Shown piece by piece: positions 49,663 to 57,215 of a stretch of 64,000 nt of DNA (positions within the stretch are counted from its first letter, which is position 1; each line of letters begins with the position of its first letter). The position numbers and the translations under genes were made by a program. The stretch comes from Fodinicola feengrottensis. GTDB lineage: Bacteria; Actinomycetota; Actinomycetes; Mycobacteriales; HKI-0501. The stretch is from contig NZ_WOTO01000018.1 in assembly GCF_010993775.1 (NCBI RefSeq), forward strand, positions 1 through 64,000, read 5' to 3'. The notes under the pieces are model-generated. The model made no database searches. It was not told where the DNA came from and saw nothing but the letters and a program-made list of their open reading frames with translations.

Positions 49663-51308
49663 GTGCGCGCACCATCTTCGTTGTACAGACCCCTTGCCGC
49701 CGCTGGCATCGTGGCGGCGCTGACGCTTATCCCGCTCGGTCCGGCGTCCGCCGCCGGTGACACCCCGACCGGGCCGACTCCGGTAGTGACCGTCGCGCCG
49801 CCCGGCAGCACGCCGGCCTCGTCGGCGCCCAAGGCCCCGCCGGTGGCCAAGCCGCCAGCGAAGGCGCCGAAGTCGGCCGCCGCCGCGGGCGACGAGGCCG
49901 ACGTGTCCGTGGCGATCACCGGCACCAAGATCGCGCTAGGCAGCCAGAGCAAGCCGTTCGTTGTGACGGTGACCAACAACCTCGACGGTCACCACCCGCT
50001 CGGCGACAGTGGACGTACAAGCGACCACCGTTGACCAGCCCCAGCAGCTGAGCGGCCTGCAGGCAATCAGCGCCACCTGCAAGAAGGACCCGAAGGACGC
50101 CGGTCACTTCACCTGTGCGATCGGTGACATCGGTCCTGGTCAGAAGCGCGCTTTGCAGTTCCAGTACAGCCTGGACAAGACCGCGGTGGTGCACGACAAC
50201 ACCGCGTCCATCACCGCCAAGGTGCAGACCGCGTCACCGCCGGACCCGAACCTCTCTAACAACACCGCGACCGCGCAGGTCGACATCGTGCCCGCCGGCA
50301 TCGACCTGGGTGTCAGCATCCCTGACACTTCGGTCGCCTTCCCGGGCGGCACGGCCACCACGTACGCGCAGATCCGCAACGACGGCGCGGCGGACGCCAC
50401 CGGGGTTTCCTTCAGCGTTCGCTCGCCTGACGGCACCGGCATCCACGGGGTCGCTCTGATGGACACCAGTGGCGGCTACGGCGTCAAGTCAAGTGCACGA
50501 CGACCAGCCACACCGGGGCGACGTGCTCGATTGGCGGCTGCTGCAGGCCCACCACTACGTCACCGCGCGGATCATCCTGGATGTCACTGAGTTTGCGGCC
50601 TCCAGCAGCACCATCACCGGTGGCGTCGGCTCGGTGACCGGCATCGCGCCGAGCTCCATGCAGGCGCTGGCCAAGAACAACGCCAAGGCCAACGACAAGA
50701 TCCTGCAGCGCAAGGCGACCGCCAAGGCCACGTCGGCGGTCGACGACCCGAGCGACAACAGCGACAGCTTCGCTGTCCCGATCACCGACCTGCCCAAGGC
50801 TGACCTGGGCGTCACCGCCACCGCGGTGAGCGGCGCGAAGGTCGGTGACACGGTGACGATCAACGCCAACGTCGCCAACCACGGGCCGAACCTGGCCGCC
50901 GGCATCTACGTGATGATCACCGTCCCCAGCAACACCGGGTTCGCGGCGATCTCGCAGGTCTGCCAGCACACGTCCAACGCTCGTAGATCAAGTGCGTCTA
51001 CTCGGACACACTGGGCGCGGACAAGTCGGTCGACTTCCCGATCAAGGTCAAGGTGCACGGGGACCCCGGGCAGCGACGGCTCGCTCACCGTGCACGGCTC
51101 GGCGGTTGACCTGTCGTCGGCCAACAACAGCGCCAGCCTGAGCATCGCGCTGGACACCGCGACCGCGACGACCGCCGCGAACGCGAGCAACACCGGCACG
51201 TTGCCGGTGACCGGTGACAAGGTCGGGCTCTACGCCTTCGGTGGCGCTTTGTTGCTGCTGATGGGTGGCGCTCTTACCATCACGGCCCGGCGGCGGCGTT
51301 CGGCTTAA
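49663..51308 (+). CDS. LPXTG-anchored DUF11-like repeat surface protein (frame-disrupted)
   Basis: A signal peptide (AAAGIVAALTLIPLGPASAAG) and a Pro/Lys/Ala-rich stretch are followed by three DUF11/CARDB-like beta domains: each has a V-x-V-T-V-T-N start and the DPNLSNNTATAQVDIV / DDPSDNSDSF / SSANNSASLSI end. The C-terminus is a sortase signal: LPVTGDKVG, a hydrophobic helix and RRRRSA. Frame breaks lie near 49995, 50490, 50985 and 51065. Its extracellular domain is homologous to 53991-54973, which lacks the sortase signal. Confidence 0.8.
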
Positions 51309-51369
51309 CTTGCGGGTGTTTTTAGAGCTGTGCAGGGGTTGGCCCGGGGTGCGCGAGGGGCTGGCCTTG

Positions 51370-51492
51370 GTTTAGAGCGGTGGACGCGTGGGGCTGGTCC
51401 TGGTTAAGAGCAGTGGACGCAAGGGGCTGGCCCTGGTTTAGAGCGGTGGACGCGAGGGGCTGGCCTTGGTTTAGAGCGGTGGACGCGAGGGG
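51370..51492. repeat. 33-bp tandem repeat array (3.7 units)
   Basis: Units begin at 51370, 51403, 51436 and 51469 with the consensus GTTTAGAGCGGTGGACGCGA and a GGGGCTGGCC tail. They differ at 1-4 positions. A degenerate earlier unit may begin near 51321. On the minus strand the repeats read as an 11-residue motif ASTALNQGQPL. No unique spacers, so it is not a CRISPR. Confidence 0.85.
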
Positions 51493-51508
51493 CGGCGTCT
51501 CGTCTACC

Positions 51509-51573
51509 AAGCACGAGAAAACCCCACCCCGACACCAGAGGGCGGTGTCGGGGGTGGGGTTTTTCTCGTGCTT
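51509..51573. terminator. long imperfect hairpin (about 28 bp)
   Basis: Arms AAGCACGAGAAAACCCCACC... (51509-51536) and its near-exact complement (51544-51573) pair with two extra bases in runs on the right arm. The plus strand has TTTTTC in the right arm. It may terminate the surface protein gene or form part of the repeat-rich stretch. Confidence 0.65.
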
Positions 51574-51639
51574 ACTGCCGATGCGCCCTGTGTTTCTGGC
51601 GCCTTCGGCGCGGGGCGCCGTCGACTACGGCTACGAGAG

Positions 51640-51684
51640 TCCGCCTTTGTAGGCCCGCAAAGACCGCGGGCCTACAAAAGCGGA
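51640..51684. repeat. 19-bp inverted repeat
   Basis: TCCGCCTTTGTAGGCCCGC (51640-51658) pairs with GCGGGCCTACAAAAGCGGA (51666-51684) with one mismatch and a 7-nt loop. It lies between the two tandem arrays. No gene is seen in 51309-52025 apart from these repeats. Confidence 0.7.
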
Positions 51685-51782
51685 CGCTCCTGCCGGAGGG
51701 GCGACTATCGGCCTGGCGGCCGATGCGCCGGACGGGGCTGGGTCCGTCTAAGTGTGCCAACTCTGGTTTAGAGGTGACGGTG

Positions 51783-51960
51783 TCGCACGGGGTGAGGACA
51801 CGGGGTTGGGTTTCGCGCGGGGTGAGAACACGGGTTGGGTTTCGCGCGGGGTGAGAACACGGGTTGGGTTTCGCGTGGGGGGTGAGGGCGCGGGGTTGGG
51901 TTTTGCGTGGGGTGAGGGCGCGGGGTTGGGTTTGCGTGGGGTGAGGGCGCGGGGTTGGGG
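51783..51960. repeat. 28-32-bp tandem repeat array (6 units)
   Basis: Six contiguous units start at 51783, 51813, 51842, 51871, 51903 and 51933, each of the form TCGCGCGGGGTGAGAACACG followed by GGTTGGGTT. Lengths are 30, 29, 29, 32, 30 and 28. Length variation comes from G runs. The array ends 66 bases before the start of the next gene and could influence its expression. The G-rich strand contains runs able to form G-quadruplexes. Confidence 0.85.
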
Positions 51961-52025
51961 CCGGAAAATGTCGTACCCGAATCCGATACTGCTGTTCGGG
52001 GAGACAGTGGTGAGGAGGTGGCTGG

Positions 52026-52634
52026 GTGGGTCCGCGACGGAATCGGGTGACTCCGATGGGGGATGTCGTGGCGATCGAGCTGCGGGGGGCTTGGCTGGGG
52101 AACCGGGGAATCCTGCATCGGGACAACGAGGTTGTCCGTTTCCATCGCAGCAATTTGTGGATCACCTGCGCGCTGAGTTTCAAGGACTGGCGGTTGCCGC
52201 AGTGGACGGCCGGCCATTTCACCGTGCTGTTCTTCCACGATGAGGCTGTTGCTTTCGCGGCTGGCCACCGGCCCTGCGCGCTGTGTCGACGGGACGCGTA
52301 CAACGCCTATCGGTCGGCCTGGATGGGCGGTCGTGGGCAGGAAGTGCCGCTGGCCAAGGAAGTGGACCGGCAGTTGCACAGCGAGCGGATCTATCGCGGC
52401 ACGCACCGTCGGCGGTTGCATTCGGCCAGCTGGGAGGACCTGCCGGCCGGTGCGTTCGTACGAGTGAATGGCCAGCCGACGTTGGTCACCGACGACCACG
52501 TCGTGCCCTGGACGAGCACTGGCTATCGCGAGCCGTTGCCGCGTCCCGCCGAGGGGCCGGTTGAGCTGATCACGCCACCGTCGACAGTGGCTGCTTTCCG
52601 CGCTGGCTACCGCCCGCAAATCGCGGCGAGTTAA
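52026..52634 (+). CDS. conserved protein of unknown function with a CxxC motif
   Basis: Intact, 202 residues from a GTG preceded by GGAGG (an internal ATG at 52056 is possible). Visible features: ELRGAWLGNRGILH near the start, FHRSNLWITCALSFKDW, a central RPCALCRRDAYNAYRSAW with CxxC and aromatic residues, ERIYRGTHRRRLH and LVTDDHVVPWTSTGY with several histidines. This could be a metal-binding fold of HNH type, but no family can be named with confidence. It overlaps the end of the isochorismate synthase gene on the other strand. Confidence 0.65.
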   Translation: MGPRRNRVTPMGDVVAIELRGAWLGNRGILHRDNEVVRFHRSNLWITCALSFKDWRLPQWTAGHFTVLFFHDEAVAFAAGHRPCALCRRDAYNAYRSAWMGGRGQEVPLAKEVDRQLHSERIYRGTHRRRLHSASWEDLPAGAFVRVNGQPTLVTDDHVVPWTSTGYREPLPRPAEGPVELITPPSTVAAFRAGYRPQIAAS

Positions 52635-53914
52635 GCGTTCTCGAGCGCGTCTCGGAGGGCGGCGAGCTTCGCGTACGTTTCGTCGAGCTCGTTTTCCGGT
52701 ACGGAGTCGGCCACGATGCCGCCGCCGGCGTAGAGCCGCGCCGTGCCCCCGGAGACCTGGGCGCAGCGCAGCGCGATCCCGAACTCGCCGTTCCCGGCCG
52801 CGTCCAGCCAACCTGTCGGCCCCGCGTAGCGCGGTCGCGGTCCAGCCCGCCGGCCGACCGGATGTAGGCCGCCGCGACCGGGGGGGGGGTGCCGCAGACA
52901 GCCGCCGTCGGGTGCAGCGCGCCGGCCAGTTCCAGGACCGACACCGGCCGGGCCAGTCGACCGGTCAGGTCCGTGGAGAGGTGGACGACGTTGGCCAACC
53001 GCAGCACGGACGGCTGGTCGGGCACGTCCAGCTCCGCGCAGTACGGGCCGAGCGCCTCTGCCGCCGACACCGCCGCATAGCGGTGCTCTTCAGCGTTTTT
53101 CCCTGATCCTGTAAGGAAAGCGGTCACCGCGTCGTCCGGGTTCTCGCGGCCGGAACCGGCCGCGCCGCCACGCCACCCGGTGCCGGCCAGCACCCGCGAG
53201 AAGATCAGGTCGCCCTGTCGGCGGACCAGCAGCTCCGGTGTCGCTCCGACCAGCCCGTCCACGGCGTAGGTCCAACACTGCGGATAGCGCGCCGACAGTC
53301 GCGCCAACAACGCTCGTACGTCCAGTGGCTCTTTCGCCCGCGCCAGCGCGTCCCGGGCAGTGACGACCTTGTTCAGATCGCCGGACCGGATCGCGGTGAC
53401 CGCGGCGGCCACGAGCTTTTTGTACGCCTCATCGGAAACTTGTCCATCGGACCACGTCAGCGGGCCGGGCGAACGCAGTGGTTGGGTGGATGCGGACGGA
53501 TCCGCACCGTCCACAGTGGTCACGAACGCCTGCCCGGCGCTGACGCCGAGCACTACCCGCGGCATGACCAGCACCGATCGATCGTCGTCCTCGAAGGAAA
53601 AACTGCCGAACAGTAGCGGGCCAGAGCCGGCCACCTGGACCTGGTCGTCGATCTCGAACCTCGCGACCGTCTGGTCCCACCAAGCGGCCGCCCGGGCGAA
53701 CCGGTCGGGCCCGCTCACCTCGAACCGGGCCGCCTCGCCCCAGCCGAGCAGACCCTGCGCTGGATCGCCGTGCAACCAGCACAGCACGTCCTCGGCACGC
53801 CCGTACGGCAGCGTCGACGGGGTCAGGAGACCAGTCGCGGTCGCGGTCGCGCGCGGTCGTGCGGACGGTGGTCGGCAAGGCGCTGAGTGAGGCATCGGGC
53901 GAGGCAGAGGTCAC
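52631..53914 (-). CDS. menF: isochorismate synthase (frame-disrupted)
   Basis: A chorismate-binding enzyme of ~427 residues that makes isochorismate for MenD. Seen: GSFSFEDDDRSVLVMPRVV, LNKVVTARDALARA, RYPQCWTYAVDGLVGATPELLV, SRVLAGTGWRGG, GSGKNAEEHRYAAV, LANVVHLSTDLTGRL, LHPTAAVCGTP, and in the last frame the FGIALRCAQV and LYAGGGIVADSVPENE segments. These are typical of the active site and Mg site. Breaks lie near 53840 (N-terminal) and 52840. It completes the menaquinone set in the window. Confidence 0.92.
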
Positions 53915-53990
53915 GCTGCCGACACTACGACTACTGCCCGCGCGTACGCTGTGACGATTACCGCAGGCCTGGGTTTTGTTGGGGGATCAG

Positions 53991-54973
53991 ATGATCTACA
54001 GGCGTTTCGGGGCATTCGTCGGGGCGTTCGCGGTCGGGTCCCTGCTGCGTGGCGCGCGGCGCAGGCAATGCCCGCGCAACCGGCCGACCAGCCGCGGCTG
54101 CGGGCGGCCGGGCTGAGCGCCGACCTGGCGGTGAGTGTCCGAGGCACCAGCGTGCCGGTGCACAGTGCGGGCAAGCCGTTCACCGTCATCGCCACCAACC
54201 TCAGCACCTCCACGGTGTCCCAGAAGGTCACGGTCACGGTGACCGCCACGGCCAGCCAGTCCGGTCTGCTGGTCGGCCCCACGCCGTACGACACCGATGC
54301 CTGCAAGGCGGCCGGCGCGGGCCGGTTCACCTGCGCGGCCGGCGATCTGGTCCCGGGCGGCAGCGCGAAGTTCGACTTCTCGTACGCGGCCAGCTCTTCC
54401 GCCACCCCACGGCAGGGCGCTGGCTCGGTGACCGGCCAGGTCAGCGCCTCCACCCTTGACCCGAACCTGAGCAACAACTCGGCGCAGGCCCGGATCGACA
54501 TCGTGCCGGCCGGCTCGGACCTGTCGGTCAGCATCCCGGACTCGGCGGCGGTCCCGGCCGGCCGGACGGCCACCACGTACGCCCGCATCGGCAACTTCGG
54601 CTCCGCCAACGCTCCCCGGGTCGTCTTCAGTGTGCACCCACCGAACGGCGCGACGCTGGCCGGCGTGGCGTTGCGGGACGGCACCGGCGGGTACGGCGTG
54701 CCCTGCCCGGTGGCCAGCGACCGCAAGTCCGCGAACTGCTCGGTGGGCACGCTGCTCGCCGGCAACTACGCGACCGCGAGGATTCTGGTGTCACTGCCGT
54801 CCGGTGCGGCTTCCGGAAGCACCTTCACCGGTGGTGTAGGCACCGCGGCAGCCGCTTCTTCCGCCGCCCAGAACCTCATGGCCGAGCGGTCCTTGCCGGT
54901 CGCGCAGAGCGCGTTGTCGCCTACCGACGACCCGACGGACAACTCCGACACGTACGCCTGCCCCGTCTCCTGA
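53991..54973 (+). CDS. secreted DUF11-like protein, paralogue of the LPXTG protein (frame-disrupted)
   Basis: The ATG at 53991 follows GGGGGA; a signal peptide ([14 protein letters not shown]) leads, after a frame break near 54050, to [13 protein letters not shown]. Two beta domains follow with the same motifs as 49663-51308: [66 protein letters not shown] and [10 protein letters not shown]. It ends ACPVS with no sortase or membrane signal. The pair flanks menF and the repeat stretch, suggesting duplication and rearrangement. Confidence 0.78.
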
Positions 54974-55020
54974 CCGTCCCCCCGGGGTGTTGTCGCCGGC
55001 GTACGCATAGGCTTATTCGC

Positions 55021-55713
55021 ATGACACGCGCGACTTTGGACAAGCAGCCGCACGAGGTGGCGGCGATGTTTGACGGCGTCGCGGCGCACTACGACCGTAC
55101 GAACACGGTCCTGGCCTTCTCCATTGACAAGGCGTGGCGCCGGGCCACCCGGCGGGCGCTGGGGTTGAGCAGCACCGACCGCTGCCTGGACGTGGCGGCT
55201 GGTACGGCGGTTTCCACCCAGGAGCTGGCGCTGTCCGGCGCCGACGTGGTCGCCTGCGACTTCTCGCTCGGCATGCTGCGGGCCGGCCAGCACCGCGGCC
55301 TGCCGTTGATCGCCGGCGACGCGCTGCGGCTGCCGTTCGCGGATGCCTCCTTCGACGCGGTGACGATCTCGTTCGGCCTACGGAACGTGGCCGACGTGAA
55401 CGCGGCGCTCACCGAATTCGCCCGGGTGACCAAGCCCGGCGGGCGGCTGGTGGTCTGTGAGTTCAGCCACCCCACCTGGGCGCCCTTCCGGACGGTCTAC
55501 AACGAATACCTGATGCGTGCCTTGCCGTCGGTCGCTCGGATGGTCAGCAGCAACCCGGACGCGTACGTCTACCTGGCCGAATCCATTCCCGCGTGGCCGA
55601 ACCAGGAGGACCTGGCGAACCGGATTTCGGCCGCCGGTTGGGGCCAGGTGGCGTGGCGCTCGCTGACCGGCGGGATCGTCGCCCTGCACCGGGCCGTACG
55701 CCCCGCCGAGTAG
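55021..55713 (+). CDS. ubiE: demethylmenaquinone methyltransferase
   Basis: Intact, 230 residues. The last step of menaquinone synthesis: C-methylation with S-adenosylmethionine. UbiE/MenG motifs: [34 protein letters not shown] (SAM motif I), [38 protein letters not shown] and [17 protein letters not shown] start just after a short gap. Equivalent of Rv0558. Unlike the other men genes here it has no frame break. Confidence 0.95.
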   Translation: MTRATLDKQPHEVAAMFDGVAAHYDRTNTVLAFSIDKAWRRATRRALGLSSTDRCLDVAAGTAVSTQELALSGADVVACDFSLGMLRAGQHRGLPLIAGDALRLPFADASFDAVTISFGLRNVADVNAALTEFARVTKPGGRLVVCEFSHPTWAPFRTVYNEYLMRALPSVARMVSSNPDAYVYLAESIPAWPNQEDLANRISAAGWGQVAWRSLTGGIVALHRAVRPAE

Positions 55714-55773
55714 CCGGGCCGCTGCCACTGGGGTAGGCAGGGAAGGGACCCCGAAGCCTGCCCGAGGAGTCCG

Positions 55774-56061
55774 TTGATCGTGTCAACGCGTCGCGCCACC
55801 GCTCCGGCTCTGCCTGAACCGGCCCCACCAGCGCCGATCTCCCCTGCGCCCGTTTCGCCAGCCCCCCTGCCCAACGAGCCGGTCCCGCCGTCGCCCATCT
55901 CGCCGATGCCGCTGCCCAACGACCCGCTGCCGCCAGCTCCGGTATCGCCGGTGCCGTTCACGCCCGAGCCGCTGCATCCGATCCCGGCCTACCCGGACGA
56001 GCCCGAGCACGATCCCAGCGGCCCGCTGATCCCTGACCCACCCAAGCCCCCAGTCCGCTGA
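55774..56061 (+). CDS. proline-rich small protein
   Basis: A 95-residue frame with a TTG start 5 nt after GAGGAG (an in-frame GTG lies at 55780). After STRRATAPALPEP come repeats of the form P-I-S-P-A-P-V-S-P and L-P-N-D/E-P-L/V-P-P-A/S-P, ending EHDPSGPLIPDPPKPPVR. The periodic repeat and the strong ribosome site support a real gene. There is no signal peptide; function unknown. It is convergent with the TetR gene, 11 nt apart. Confidence 0.5.
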   Translation: MIVSTRRATAPALPEPAPPAPISPAPVSPAPLPNEPVPPSPISPMPLPNDPLPPAPVSPVPFTPEPLHPIPAYPDEPEHDPSGPLIPDPPKPPVR

Positions 56062-56072
56062 CACCTCGCGGG

Positions 56073-56651
56073 TCAGAGGTCGCAGATTTCGGTGATCTGG
56101 GATTGCAGTGTGCGGAAAGGGCGAGGGGCGACGGCTTCACGTACGACGGTGCCCAGGAGATAGGAGAAGAGTGCGTCGGCGCGGCGTGCTGGGTTGTCCA
56201 CCTCGACCGCCGCCAACAGCTCGGTGAAGATCGCGGTCACCGTCGAGTGCATGCTTTCGATGGCGGCGAGGCGGTTTTTGGTGGTGGCCGAGATCCAGTA
56301 GCCGAACCACAGCGTGGCCACGCTCGGCCGCTCCTGGAAGGTGTTCAGGTAGTCGCGTACGACCGCCCAGAACCGATCCGCTGGCTGCTCATGCTTGTCC
56401 GCGGCGGTCCTTAGGGTGCGTACGAACGCGTCGATATGCCCGGCCATCGCCCGGTCCACCAGGTCGTCCATGTCGGCGAAGTAGTAGTGGATCGCGCTCT
56501 TGGTCAGCGGGCTCGCGTCCGCCACCGCCCGGGCCGTACACCCAGCGAGTCCATCTCGGGCCAGCACCACGCGGGCGGCCTCGATGATTTGCTGCTGCTT
56601 CTCGAGCTGGTTGGGCGAGAGCGCCTTGGTCGCCGAGCCGGGGTGCGTCAC
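56073..56651 (-). CDS. TetR-family transcriptional regulator
   Basis: Intact, 192 residues. An N-terminal helix-turn-helix (QQIIEAARVVLARDGLAGCT, SPLTKSAIHYYFADMDDLVD) precedes a ligand-binding domain with FWAVVRDYLNTFQERP and TLWFGYWISATTKN. It is divergent from the VOC-protein gene; the palindrome AGGACGGTTGTCCT at 56820-56833 near that gene's start is a candidate operator. Confidence 0.9.
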   Translation of the reverse strand: MTHPGSATKALSPNQLEKQQQIIEAARVVLARDGLAGCTARAVADASPLTKSAIHYYFADMDDLVDRAMAGHIDAFVRTLRTAADKHEQPADRFWAVVRDYLNTFQERPSVATLWFGYWISATTKNRLAAIESMHSTVTAIFTELLAAVEVDNPARRADALFSYLLGTVVREAVAPRPFRTLQSQITEICDL

Positions 56652-56702
56652 GAGCCACAGGTTAATCCGCCGCTCGCCATTTCTGTCGCACCCACCGAGG
56701 AC

Positions 56703-56748
56703 CCTTGAATTCGGGGGACCCCGTTTTTTGGATCCCCCGAATTCAAGG
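56703..56748. repeat. 16-bp perfect hairpin in the TetR/VOC divergent region
   Basis: CCTTGAATTCGGGGGA (56703-56718) pairs exactly with TCCCCCGAATTCAAGG (56733-56748), loop 14 nt with a TTTTTT run. It lies between two divergent starts, not at gene ends, so a terminator role is unexpected unless for a short divergent RNA. Confidence 0.7.
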
Positions 56749-56819
56749 ATCCGTGGGGTGGGCCGACAGTTCCGGGCCGTACGGTCCCTGGCAATGTCAG
56801 GACGAGTGGCCTATGATTC

Positions 56820-56833
56820 AGGACGGTTGTCCT
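56820..56833. promoter_or_regulatory. candidate TetR operator
   Basis: AGGACGGTTGTCCT is a perfect 5-bp-arm inverted repeat 24 bases before the VOC-protein start and ~170 bases from the TetR start. A related AGGAC half-site lies at 56799-56803. The position suits repression of the VOC gene by the neighbouring TetR protein (inference). Confidence 0.4.
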
Positions 56834-56856
56834 AACCATATAAGGAGCTGAATCTC

Positions 56857-57215
56857 GTGAGTGCGCCCTTCATGTTCTTCGACCTGCGGACCTCGGACGT
56901 GCCGACCGCGCGCGACTTCTACACCGGGTTGTTCGGCTGGACGGTCACCGAAGTCCCCGCCGGCGATCAACCGATTTCTTGCTGCTCACCAACGAAAATG
57001 GGCCGTGGGGCGGGTTCACCCCGGTGCCGGCCGGTGACCCGAGGCGACCACAGTGGACGCCGTACGCGGCGGTGCAAAACCTTGACAAAGCGGCCGAGCG
57101 CGTCCGCGAGCTGGGCGGCAAGATCCTTCGTGAGCGCACCGAAGTGGCTGGCGGCACGCTCGTGGTGGTCGAGGACCCGACCGGCGCCAGTCTGGTCCTT
57201 TGGGAAGCTGCTTAG
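56857..57215 (+). CDS. VOC/glyoxalase-fold protein (frame-disrupted)
   Basis: About 119 residues. It begins with MSAPFMFFDLRTSDVPTARD and FYTGLFGWTVTEVP; after a break near 56970 it continues with LLTNENGPWGGFTPVPAG, AVQNLDKAAERVRELGG and VVEDPTGASLVLWE. A single-domain VOC protein whose Glu/His pattern is compatible with a small-molecule binding or lyase role. GTG start after AAGGAG. It ends overlapping the LAL gene on the opposite strand. Confidence 0.82.

Noticed and set aside
51322..51510. 62-residue minus-strand frame with an ASTALNQGQPL repeat as a gene
   Set aside because: It follows wholly from the 33-bp DNA repeat, has no ribosome site or signal sequence and overlaps a hairpin; kept only as a finding.
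51370..51960. Possible CRISPR array
   Set aside because: The units are contiguous, with no unique spacers between repeats, and no cas gene is present.
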